The notes beneath the pieces are model-generated. The model had not been told where the DNA came from. It saw nothing but the letters and a program-made list of their open reading frames with translations, and searched no databases. 64,000 bases of DNA from Owenia fusiformis (lineage: Eukaryota > Annelida > Polychaeta > Sabellida > Oweniidae): the NCBI GenBank assembly GCA_903813345.2, contig CAIIXF020000012.1, positions 28,470,684 to 28,534,683 of the forward strand, written 5' to 3'. Below, one piece after another: positions 12,890-24,900 of this stretch (positions are counted from its first letter, which is position 1; each line of letters begins with the position of its first letter). A program made the position numbers and the translations under genes.

Positions 12890-13060
12890 AATATATCTGC
12901 CCGCTCGCAACGGGACATAAAGCTATATCTGCCCGCTGATGAAAATATAAGTTTTTACAAACCTGCTTTATATACCTGAAACACGACCAAGTATGGGATA
13001 AAGCGGGATAAGCAGTACGTGCATATCCCCACTCACCTAAGGTATCAATTATATTCATGC
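12890..13060 (-). repeat. Left half of the GCGGGCAGATATA-family repeat
   Basis: Inverted relative of 4190-4300 and 19440-19640, sharing TTTTCATCAGCGGGCAGATA, CAGGTTTGTAAAAACT and TATCCCATACTTGG. It is truncated compared with the copy at 19440. Confidence 0.7.
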
Positions 13061-13949
13061 ATTTTATTTACCTATAACACTAAGTATAGGATAAATAACT
13101 TTTACTGACAAATTGTATAAGTACATGATTACATTAGTCACAACTACTCACTAAAAGGTTAACTTATTATTGCATGAAGAAATGTAATTCTACATGAAGA
13201 TTTCAAATATGGTTTCACTTATTTGACTGAATTTTGAATTTTTAATGATGTAAAGCAAGATTATTTCTACTTGCATCTAAGTCTATTTCATTGTATAAGT
13301 CAACAATTAATAAGGCAAATACATATCACTGGCTTCCTTGATTCATTTAAATTCCTTGCACTTTTAAAATCATCAATAATTCATATAGGGTTGAACTATC
13401 GAATAATGAAAACGTTGCAAATGATGTGATAGAAGTTTTTATACTATTTAGCTTGGAAATATTGCTGATATAGTTTTAATGTGATTTAAGGAGATTAAAT
13501 GTTCTACTGAGGAACTTTGATTATGTTCAATTTTCTATGATCTTTAACTTTCTGAAAGAGGTCGGGCTAAATTCTCATTGAGACTATGTAAAAAATCTTT
13601 ATGTTGACTTCCTAAATGTTGAATTCTTTTGATTGTCATGAATTTAAGGTTCACACAAAATCTGAAGATCATCTAGTTTCAAACACAATCTGAATCTCAT
13701 TAAGTTTGATGAGTAAGCAGTTTTACTTTAATCCAAAATAACAAATATGGTAAATCAATATGTGTCTATGGTAGATGCTAGCGTGTCGTCCAACCAGCAC
13801 AAGTGCTGCCATCTACCTATCCATTCATCAGTTTAGCACCTAATAAGGTCAGTACTCATGGTAAAGCTTTTGTACCTTGTCTATGGTAAAAATAAATCAA
13901 ACAGAAACGTTAACTTGACACGATTGGTAATGCCCACCTTGAAGGGTGT
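13061..13949. other. Intergenic, no gene seen
   Basis: AT-rich sequence with no exon-like frame or repeat structure recognised. Confidence 0.4.
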
Positions 13950-14645
13950 AGGGATAAAGGGAATGGTCAGGATAACACTTATATAAAATATTTAAAGTGT
14001 CCAATAATGATAATGAACATATTACAATGTTACACAACATAAGTAGATGCTAATTAAATGTCAATTGTTGTTAGTATAGTATGTATTTTTCATTTAATGC
14101 TGCAACAAGTACACACGTACCAAAAAGTGCCACGCCCACTTTTCCCTAAAAGCAGCTATGTGTGACTATATTTGATAAATATTATTGATTTATAGGATCA
14201 TTATGAACACTTTTCAGTGTTTTAATGTTAAAATAAACATATTGATACAATTTTTGACAAAGTAGCAGCCATAAAATCCAAACAGATTTGCAAATATTTC
14301 ACTTTGAGATCAAAAGGACACATTTGGGAGGGGGTCAAATTGAGAATATTTCAAGATATAAATACTGTTTCTATGGTAACCATATCAGTTAGAGATTGGA
14401 AATTTCTGGCACTTACTAACCATAACATGCCCTGCCCAATATAAAACAATGAATATCTGACATGCATTAGTATTCTTTTTATTGGGTGGTATTAAAGTAC
14501 CCCCATGGTTTTTTGGGGGTAGGGGTATAAATAGGTCTGAGGGCCGTCTGCCAACCCTATAGAAAGTCCAACTACCCAGAAAGTGTCCAGTATCATCATA
14601 CAGATGGTTTGAAATAGGTTGGAATGTGTAACCTTTCATGTAAGG
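13950..14645 (-). repeat. Dispersed repeat, copy 2 of an inverted pair
   Basis: Reverse-strand counterpart of 2620-3318, with the same 84-codon frame on the minus strand (14385-14639). The two copies differ by scattered substitutions, so they may be independent insertions, or the arms of an old 12-kb structure. Confidence 0.75.
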
Positions 14646-14759
14646 AAGGAGTTACAATTATCAGAGTGGGCCGTAGTCTATAAGTAATGTTATGTGAACA
14701 ACCATTTCCAAGTGAACTTATCCGTGGCAATAAATACATTTGTTTATATTACTATGGAA

Positions 14760-14875
14760 TATTGAACAAATATTTCACTCTATTGAGGTGAATACCTGTA
14801 CATCTTTCACAAGTGATATTCCACGAAGCCCGAAGGGCAAGTGGAATATTACCTTGTGAAAGTGTCATAACTTTT
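14760..14875. repeat. Hairpin MITE, relative of 55868-55985
   Basis: The sequence AATATTTCACTCTATTGAG leads into the inverted repeat CTTTCACAAGTGATATTCCA ... TGGAATATTACCTTGTGAAAG with a GAAGCCCGAAGGGC centre. The same layout, more decayed, is at 55868-55985. Confidence 0.65.
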
Positions 14876-15064
14876 TCATATTTTACCGGAATACCCCGAC
14901 AACGGTGAAGTCAGATACCGTTGTCACAAATGGCGGCAACAGGTTCGTAGTCGATTCGATTTTCATTAACTGCATATTTAAGAGAACATTTAGATTAAAT
15001 TCCATTGGTACAACAATCAATCAAAGTGTCTTTCTCTTCATCGTATACTAAAGGTTAAATCGTA

Positions 15065-15937
15065 CAGGGTGGTACAAAAAACCATTCACACTTTTGACAA
15101 CGTAGCATTTTCTGACGATACCAATTTTTCCCCAAAGACCAGTCCAATAGACATGTAAGTTTTGTGTCGTGTAAATTCTATTTTTGATTTACCACGTACG
15201 TACTGAGAGCACAGATTCAATAGTCTGTGATGTGCCCAATCAAATCTCTTTGGTGCTAAATCGCTGTAATTAATTGCACATTTAAGTTTGGAACGACCTT
15301 CAACAAATATAAAATGCATTTATTGTTTCGGGTACAGCTTTCCGAGGATCAACATGAAAAATGTGATGTAGAGAAGTTGACTGGTGAAAGTTCGCTCATA
15401 ATGGTGATACTAGAGGGCGTACTGGCTCGAAAATGCTAATTGACGCTCATTTCAATGAACATTGACTGATGCATTGAAGTTATGAGAAGAAAAGTCATCC
15501 TGGCATTGACGCGGAAGCAATGGGTGGACAAGGTTACTGTTATCTATCAGAGAGATGAAGCAACTTCAAATTGCTGCGATGCTTTACTTGAATACATCCA
15601 ACATTACTTTCCTGAAGACAGGCTCATATGGATTACACATGATCTGCATATTCCCAAGACATGTCCCCTTTAAAGTTTTTTTGGTGTGATACTTTAAGGA
15701 CGAGATGCCATTGTGACAACATGGACAGCATGGACATTGCAATTGTGTACAAAGAGATTAGATGGAGCACATTGCAAACTAATGATCTGTGCACACTGGT
15801 GGTAAATGATAATAAAACTTACACAACACAAAAATTTACATGTCTTTAGGACGGGTCCATGAAAACAAATTGGAAAATCTTCCTATCCTTAGAAAACGCT
15901 CGCAATCAGAAGTGTGAATCGTTTTTGGACCACCCTC
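15065..15937. mobile_element. Tc1/mariner-superfamily element without transposase
   Basis: Inverted ends CAGGGTGGTACAAAAAACCA and the reverse of TTTTTGGACCACCCTC are flanked by TA (15063-15064 and 15938-15939). The following ATTCACACTTTTGA / TCAGAAGTGTGAAT also pair. Inside, frames of 77 codons (minus) and 63 codons (plus) exist but resemble no transposase I know, so this is probably a non-autonomous or badly decayed copy. Confidence 0.65.
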
Positions 15938-15939
15938 TA

Positions 15940-16880
15940 TGTTCTATCATTGAAATACAAAATTTAATTTTACCCATCAAAATATGACACAGAACAACGG
16001 ATGCTGTATAAATGATAATGGTAAATATAGGTCAAACGTGTTGTAAAATGGGGGGGGGGGGTGGGGGGTGGGGGGTAGGGGTCAAGGTTCTTGGAGCAAG
16101 ACTAGAACTAGATTGCATGAAAATTATTGAGTCTATCTATATCTATAAATACATATATACCCAATTTCTTTTAAATAGTTCTGTTATAATGGACTTTCAG
16201 GAAGACTCTCACACTATAGGGGAAACACTCTGAAATATAGGTAAATCCAAATGATTGATGTTTATATGTAAAACATTGACTAATGAATATAACACAAGTG
16301 CGCCATATCGTGACCTTCTAATTGAACATTGACCTAGACGACAGCATATATTGTAAGTTGTATGATAAAATATTACTTCAATTTTAATATTGCGAATTTT
16401 ATACATTTGGATAGCAATATGCCATTGATCCCATGGCCCAGGATACGAGTTCTATGTATACCAGTTTATTAGATATATGAGCAGGTCATGCTGATTCTTT
16501 TAGTGAAACTCCAAGACCAATGGTACAGCCATAGAAAGCTTCAGAAGAACCGTCTAGGGTTTGCTGAAAAATACAAGTCATTAATCTTAAAGTTTCCAGT
16601 TTAGCCACTCGATATGCTAAGGAATGCTGTAATTGTTTAAGATAGGCACCAAACAAACACTTTATGTCGATCCCGCTATGCCATTAATGTTTGAGAGATA
16701 GGGATAAAAACCATCCATAGTTTTAAACTTTTTAAACGTTTTTAACGTATTCCTGGGCCTCATCAGATGTTGACTATTTGATACGTTTATGGACTTCGAG
16801 ACTGAATTTTGTCTGTCTGCGATGCTTTACTTGACTGAATACTATATCTAGTATGTACAACAATTTTTGATGTTATGAGC
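15940..16880. other. Intergenic with a G-rich tract
   Basis: No gene was recognised. The plus strand at 16051-16081 has four or more runs of four or more G with single-base spacers, a G-quadruplex-type motif. Confidence 0.5.
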
Positions 16881-16882
16881 AT

Positions 16883-17135
16883 CAGTGGCGGATCCAGAAG
16901 CTAATTAGGAGTGGGGGGTGGGGGGGGGGGATTTTGAGTCAGTAAAAACTTTTAGAAATGTAAGGCCCTTTTTTGTAATTTGGCCTAAAATTGCCTGGGA
17001 ACGCTAAATCAAGCCGAAACGGCCCATTTTTGAGGCCCTACAAAATTTCTGGACCCAAATATTTTTGAGGCCCTACATTTTTTTCTGGGCCCACACAATG
17101 GAGGGGAGAATGTCTCCTCCCTGGATCCGCCACTG
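16883..17135. mobile_element. hAT-like MITE with 5-bp target duplication
   Basis: Inverted ends CAGTGGCGGATCCAG and CTGGATCCGCCACTG bound 253 bp. The perfect direct repeat AGCAT lies on both sides (16878-16882, 17136-17140). The interior has paired GGGCC-rich segments (AAACGGCCCATTTTTGAGGC) and no coding capacity. Confidence 0.75.
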
Positions 17136-17673
17136 AGCATTGGTTTACCAAATTCTTTAACATGGCGGTGGGGAAGGGAGTATTAGACATTGTTGCTCTT
17201 CACGTTGAATTATGGTTTGGGCTAATTGGGGCTTGTTTTCCTTATAACTAGTGTCCTCTCAGATGTTTTGTTTTCTTTCTGGGTTCTGTAACAATTTTTG
17301 GTCCATTCACTTTGCCACTTTTGCCTACATATTTGGACATAAATAGTTAAAAATGAGCTAAACCATCACAGGCATTCATATAACCAGGTATTTTGCAGGT
17401 GGGGCAACTGCCAGAAATACATTTTTTTCAAACCTTACCAAATGCTTAAAGCTAGACAGCTGAATACTCAAAAGGAACAAAAGTTCAATCTAAATATGAG
17501 AGTGTGTGATTCAAATCTAACCGATACACGACATATACAGAATATAGAGCACTACAAGTAATCCCTTCGTGAATTTGAGAAGAAATGCTACTAAACAATT
17601 ATTTTACTGACACTGGCCTAACATTGACCTCTAAATTAACTTTTTTAAACCAACTTGACATACATATTTTGTA

Positions 17674-18812
17674 CAGTAGAACCTGCTAAGTGGAACACCT
17701 CCGTAAGTGGATTACCTTGCAAGTGGAACGCTTTTTCAAACTCCCATTTTAAAAACCCATTGACTTAATGTTAATTGAACCTCTGTAAGTGGAACACCTC
17801 CAAACTTGAACAGTGAACACCCCATGTTGAAAAATTAACCTGCTAAGTGGAACAGCCAATTTCCATAAATTTCAATATTGATACTTATGTAAACAGAATT
17901 AACCTCCTACAGTGATATCTGGGTATGAAAACAGGTAATAACGTGATAATTGGCAAATTAGCTTTTTTAATGGATTACCATTCAGCAAATTGGATTAACC
18001 TCCTGTAAAGGTCAACACATGATGCAACCACTAATTAATTTGATAATCAGCAAATTAGGATTTCATAAGATTATCATTCAGAAAATTGGATTAACCTCCT
18101 GTACAGATGGACATGTGATGCTACCACTAATTTATACCCCTTACTGTTTGTTTCAAACTTGATAAGTAAGATTAAGAATGTCAGTTAAAAAACAATTGAA
18201 TTATTAGCAGTAGGAACAAGTCTTTAAAACTTAATTGTCAAACCTTCGTACCTGAGACTGGCAGAATGAGGAGGATTAAGAATGTCAGAACATTTTTGGC
18301 AGAATGAGGAGGATTAAGAATGTCAGATAACTTTTTAAGTAAACCAAATGGATTATTAATGGTATATACCCAGGGGCGAATCTGGGAACCAACAAGGTGG
18401 AGAGGAGGGCAGATTTCAAGTCTTATAAAAAATATTCCGCACTTGCGCGGAAAAAGTGGGCCTAAAGTTTGAAAATTAAAGGCCCATTTTCTTCAAGATT
18501 TGGCCTTATAAAATAAGCCCTCGAAATGTCCAGTAATGCCAAAAAGGCCCACTTATTGGGGCCTTGGGGCCAATTTTTTCTGGGCCCACCCAAGGGGGGG
18601 GGGGTAGAAATCTGCCCCCCAGACCGCCAGTGTATACCTACCCTGCAATGAAGGGGGAATCATATTTCCAGTGATACAATATATGAATCCTATATTTGAT
18701 CTTGTATGTTCTTTAAATTCCCGCGAACCCAAAACCTCCGTAAGTGGAACACCTCCGAAGTGGAACGATTTTTGGCAGAACGGAGGGTGTTCCACTTACA
18801 CAGGTTCTACTG
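17674..18812. mobile_element. Pogo/Tigger-like element, non-coding
   Basis: The left end CAGTAGAACCTGCTAAGTGG is mirrored at the right by CACTTACACAGGTTCTACTG. TA precedes the left end, but the right flank reads TT. Repeats of AAGTGGAACACCTCC fill both ends. The CAGTAGAACCT-type terminus resembles pogo/Tigger elements; no transposase frame is visible in 1139 bp. It ends 115 bases before the P450 start codon. Related ends occur at 39815-39860 and at 40607-41061. Confidence 0.6.
18371..18632. mobile_element. hAT-like MITE nested in the Tigger-like element
   Basis: Imperfect inverted ends CAGGGGCGAATCTGGG and CCCAGACCGCCAGTG are flanked by the direct repeat TATACC (18365-18370, 18633-18638). 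The interior shares the GGCCC-rich paired style of 16883-17135. The nesting shows it inserted after the Tigger-like element. Confidence 0.65.
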
Positions 18813-18927
18813 TTTTATGTATTCTATCGTGTTATATACATAAGTGGATAAAGCTCTAGTACACGGCTTTATCAGACCTCAACACAAACAGCAAAAGTTG
18901 TCGGAATAGAAGGAATCTATAAACATC

Positions 18928-21900
18928 ATGCTATTCGAAATTGTTGCATTTTGTGCGTCTATTTTACTCGTTATATACGCCTTCAATAAATACAGCCGTA
19001 AGAAATGTACAGCTCCTGGACCACCACACGGGCTACCAATTCTTGGAAACCTTCTCCAGGTGTTTGACAAACAGGTGTTCCTAAAACTGTGCGATTGGCA
19101 AAAGGAGTTCGGAGATGTCTACAAATTGAATCTGTTTACTGAAGAAGTTGTTGTGGTGAATGGAGATGCCATTTATGATGTCTTAGTTACGAGCGGGGAT
19201 GATTACGGTGGGCGAGTCCAGGCAGCACGCAATAAAATCTACTCCAACGGCTTCAGAAGTATTGGCTTTAGGTAAGAAGCACACTAGCCTTTGAATAAAT
19301 AGATATTTTCCTTTATTGTCCCGAGACAAATATACTAGTAATATAAAGAAGTTATTTGATGAAGAGAATATCATATCACAAGATTGATATCAATATTTCC
19401 CGAGGGAACGCTGATATTGATATTGCTCTGACCATCGTATAAATATATTTATCCCATATTTGGACGTGTTACAGCATTCTGATACTCATAGCATCTTTCT
19501 GTTTCACCTGAAAGGGCTGAGAAGAAATGAGATGTCATGGTATATCATGATGGTGTTACAGGTACATAAAGGAGGTTTGTAAAAACTAGATTTTCATCAG
19601 CGGGCAGATATAGCTTTACGTCCCGCTCCGAGTGGGCAGATATAGTATATCTGCCCGCTACGTCATAATCTCCGTTCGGTTAATTTCTTTAACCTTCACA
19701 TTATTACTATAAACGACAATTGGGGGAAAATCCAGACAATCACGATCTGTTTGATGGTTGAAGGAAGGGAAGGAGCATACGTATTCCTGTTAATAATCAA
19801 ATATCCGAGAAAATAAATGTGGGTGTAAAAGAACAGGAAAATCCGACCACAGCCAAGAAAATAAAACTGGGCATGAATATTCTGAAATATTTTCACGGTT
19901 GAAATCCGTGGCCAAATCCGGGGGCCAATTGAACAATTCGAGCCTGATGACCAAGAATGGTATGGGATACACAGATCATCCTATAGTCGGTTCGGCATAT
20001 TGGGATTATCCCTTGGCCAACATAATATATCTTCCCTCGGGACCTACGGCCCTCGGGCAGATATATTGTATTGGCCTCGGGATAATCCTAATATCCTGAA
20101 TCTCATATTGGATGATCTATATATATAGAGTATCTGCGAGGTCACCTGTTGGGAAACATTTGATTACTCATTCTTTTTGCTAGACATCCTGATAAAGAAT
20201 GGAAGACCATGCGGAGGATTGCTCAGAAAGGTTTGAAGCAGTACGGAGAAGGCGTGGCCAACATTGAGCGTATCAGTATGGAAGAGATTCGTGAATGCCT
20301 TGATAAGTTTGACAAAACAGAGCCTTTTGATCCGTATGACGCCATTAACGATATGGTCATTGGAATCATCATAATAGTTGTGAGTGTTATGAAGTTAAAT
20401 GTAATCCTATTTTCTTTACTTCATTGCTATATTTACTGTTATTGAAAATTGTTTATCGGATGTACGTTTGGCCCTGAAAGGGCATCAGTACTAATAAATC
20501 CTATTATATATTAACCTTATATATAAGTCAAATATTTTGGAAGAAATTCAAAATGTCTGTTGCAATATCCATTGACACTTACATGTACATTATCCTGGGT
20601 GTGTCACTGGAGAAACATTATTGTTTTAATGAAATGTAGCATCCGTTGTCAGAAAATACTCATGGTCAAAATTATATATATAAGGGTTATGTACTGGGAG
20701 GTTTTGGATACAGGGTTTATCCCAAGGGAAATATGTGTATCTCACGAGGGACCGCAGGGACCGAGGGAGATACACATATTTCCCGCGGGATAAACACTGT
20801 ATCCAAAACCGACCGTACATGTAACTGGTGTATCTCATACTTGAGTGGGTTTGGGGTAGATATAACCTTTACCACCTTTTTCAAATGACAAGATAGGCCT
20901 ATACTGTAAAAGCACAATTTATATTTAACATTTTCATAATATTCCTTCAGCTCAATACAATAGAATTGTAACATTTAAACTTTTTGAAAATTTTTAAACT
21001 TCTTAAATTTAAATTTTTAAAATGTTTAAACTTTTGAAAAAATTCCCGGGAGCGGGATGGATATATTATATCTGCCCGCATTTGGCCTAGAGCGGGACAT
21101 ATACAATATATCCTGCCCGCTCCTCAGATATGATATATATTCCCGGGTGATATCTACCCCAAACCCACTCAAGTATGAAATACATCTTAGTATACTAATA
21201 TATAGTAGCCCGGACAGAATTGTTCAATGGTCACTTTTTCTTTAATAACTTTTTTAATTTTCAGTATTATCATAATCTGATCACATATTTGAAAACTAGA
21301 GTAAAATTCTGACATACAAAAAAAATATTTAAGGAACATCTCTTAATTTATTGATATTATAGGTGTTCATAGTATGACTGACGCAAATACAAAATTCATC
21401 ATTTTGCCTCATATTTGTTCAAAATGGCGGCATATTTTGTGAATTTGAATGTTCAGTTGAAAGCTAATATTTAAAGATTGTCATAGGACTATAGGGCCAT
21501 GCTGCCACCGTTGCAATCCTGATGTAACGCAGCAACTGACCAGTCATCAAATACAAGAAGTCAAATCCCTCCAAGGGTATATGAAATCAACTCTATTGAA
21601 ATGTTCGGGGTTGTGTTCAAGAGGATGGGAAAAGGTGGCGCCCCAGTGTACGGGATGTGATGAGAGTAGGTTCTTAATATTTTCAAGAGCTCCAAACAGC
21701 CATCTCAGAGGCCATTGAAAAGCTGAAGAACAATCACATGCATGCCAAGGCCCAAGGATGGGTTGAGAGGCGTGTGACTGGGAAAGATTACAAACTGTGG
21801 CAGTATGACTCTATAGGTGCACAGGTTCAACAAACTAGGGTTGCTTATCCACTACGAGTAACAATGGAATGGCCAAAAAACTTTAAATGCTGCGACCTTA

Positions 21901-24900
21901 CCAATATACTGTACATACAATGTACAAACCTTTTTTAGTGCTGGTATACATACAAATCAATTTGAAACAAAAGGTTATAAATGCAGTCCTTACCTCATAA
22001 CAAGGCAGCACTCTACATGATTTCGTAGGCCTATGACATTTCTTGAATATTAACTTTAATTTCAACTGAACATTCAAACAACAAAACATGACGCCGTTTT
22101 TGAACAAATATGAGACAAAATGGTGAATTATGTATTTGCGTCACTCATACTATGAACACCTATAATACCAATAAATTAAGAGATGTTCCTTAAATATTTT
22201 TTTGTATGTCAGAATTTTACTCTAGTTTTCAAATATGTAATCAGATTTTGATAATACTGAACATTAAAAAAATTATTAAAGAAAAAGTGACCATTGAACA
22301 ATTCTGTCCGGGCTACTATAATATTGTGCTTTTACAGTATAGGCATATCTTGTCATTTGAAAAAGGTGGTAAAGGTTATATCTACCCCAAACCCACTCAA
22401 GTATGACGGATTTGGTTCAAACTTTATATACTGATTTCTTGGTGACATTAGAGTCCTACCCAAGAAGATTTTTTCAAATTGGCCATTGAATTTCAAAATT
22501 GAAGTCAGTTTTCGTAGAAATGTAATCTTTGATAACTCAAATAACAGTTGAAAGATTTGTTTTGTTTGGTGGGGTACTCCGCGGAGTTGCTGTTTTCTAG
22601 TTTCAAACACAAATAAAATGAGGCAATGCCTTGGTGCTAGTCACCGACTTCTGTTTTACGATTATAGTCAATGGGTGTGAAACTGGGTGCCGATGATCCG
22701 TTACACCAGAAGATAAAACGTGCTGAAAAACTGTTCCCTCTTGCGTTTGGAGTTGATTTATCATACCTCGATGTGGTTCCTTGGCTAAGAAATCTTCCCA
22801 ACAAGGCTACTAAAGTTTTTAATGATGCAATCGAGGCAGCGCGAGAAATGGAATCAGAAATTTTTCAGAGATCAATGGTATGTACTTTTTAATTTTCCAG
22901 AAATACTCGGCCGAAATGGCCCGCCATTACTACGGCCCGCCGTTATGACGTCACATATTACTCGTATTACCAGGTGCTGTGTAGGCGATTATAAACCGGG
23001 TGAAATATTGTCTTTGTTCACAGTTTATAGAAGGCGTGAATGTTTCGCAATCTAAATGGCAAAACGGTGAGATGAATCGAATAATAGATGCAATATATCA
23101 ATTATAAAAACCACTTTTCTTGTAGTCTAACGTTGAGAAGTCAAAGATTGATGGTGTATTTGATGCCATTAATTCGAACAACGAATATTTGGACAAATCC
23201 TTCATTAAAGGCATGACCAACGATATTACAATTGCTGGGACGATGACAACAACAGCACAAATCAAATCAATGATTGCATTAACAGTGGACTATCCGAAAG
23301 TGCAACAGAAATTACAAGACGAAATAGAAACGGTGTTAGGACAAAGGTATATCCATGTAACTCATGTAATTTAATAGGCCTGTTTATGCAGTCATGCACA
23401 TCGAATTAATTTGATCAGATGAAAAAACTAGTGATAACATCAAATGTGACGGTATTTGAACTTATCAATACCCTACATCTTCTCCCCTTTAAAAGGCAAC
23501 CAGAGGTATGAGGGTAAACCGTGTTAAAGCCACTTAAAGTTTAAATCTTAGGCTGCATTCGCGAAAGTATCTACCGGCTGTCGGCTACGGGGGTTAACCC
23601 ATTAATTTGCATAAATCAACCCGTCATTCTGTGGTTGAAATAACGAACAACCCGTTTGTCGACGAACGGTGATCAGTGATCACATAGCTTTTGATGCCAC
23701 TGTAAGCTTCGATTGTAATAAACCGCTCAACGTTCGAGTTTGATGCGATAGCTTACAGCAATTGGGGTGCACGGCAGGTACTATTCATATAAAATGAATC
23801 TGGTATCAAATTGCAATCAACCCGCTAGCAGGTAGTGGCATTTGCGAATTATCGGCTGCTCGCGTGTGTCAACCGCGCCGGCCGGTTGCTTGTGCACCAC
23901 AGGAGTTGATTGCAATAAACCGTGATGTCTTTCAAAAGAATTATGTGAGTGTCAGTGCTCTCGAATGAGCTTTTTTGTTGAAAACACATGGGCATGTAAT
24001 GAGCACTGCAGGGTTAATTGTTGTTATATTAAGTGATACCTGGGGATAAACCTCATTAAGAATTACGCAATGCACTAGCAACGCGGGCATACAAAAATAC
24101 AGTATTAGTTTCATTAACACGTGGTCCGAAATAAGACTTCCAATTGCCTGAGGAGTTGTACTTATGTACTTATTCTTTGTCTTCATACTAACAAATATGA
24201 CCTTTAGATTACCAACGTATGAGGATCGGCGCTCAATGCCATACATGGAGGCGTTCATATTGGAGTCAATGCGTTATATGTCGGAGGCTGCAGTAGCTAT
24301 ACCGCACGAAACTCTGAAGGACGTAACAATGAGGGGGTACTTCATACCTAAAGGCACCCAGGTAAGATGTCAATTGCAAATGTTTGAGATGGACCAAAAA
24401 ATATTCAGAAGAAATAGTCTTGGTTCTTTGAAAAAAAAAACTGAAATTAACGTTCATCTTTTTAAGTTCAGTATTGATATCTAACTGAGAAACACTTTGA
24501 TTTGTCAATACTGATAATGTGATCAAGACTTTTTTATTTGGTAAATGCTGAAAACAATACACATATATAAAACATTGATACCTTTTTAAGGGCTTTGGGG
24601 AAGATCATCTAAGACACCACTTTTAAACATGTTAAAGCTGCACTATACTTAAGTTAGAAGAAAGAAATCATTGAAACATGTTACTCACACACTTGCTCAA
24701 ATATGACACAAAGTTTGATTTGCTTTAATATTGAACCAAGAAAAAAATAACTCACATAGAAAAAAGCATTTGAATTTCTAAGATCATTAGACATTCATGC
24801 ACATGCTAAACAAAGTGCATATTTTAAATTACTATTGATTTAAAAGATGGCGACACTTCTATAAAAATGAATGTATCATGTAATATAAACAACTTCGCCA

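Noticed and set aside
15065-15937. Possible host gene from the 77- and 63-codon frames
   Set aside because: They lie between transposon termini and have no recognisable domain or splice sites.
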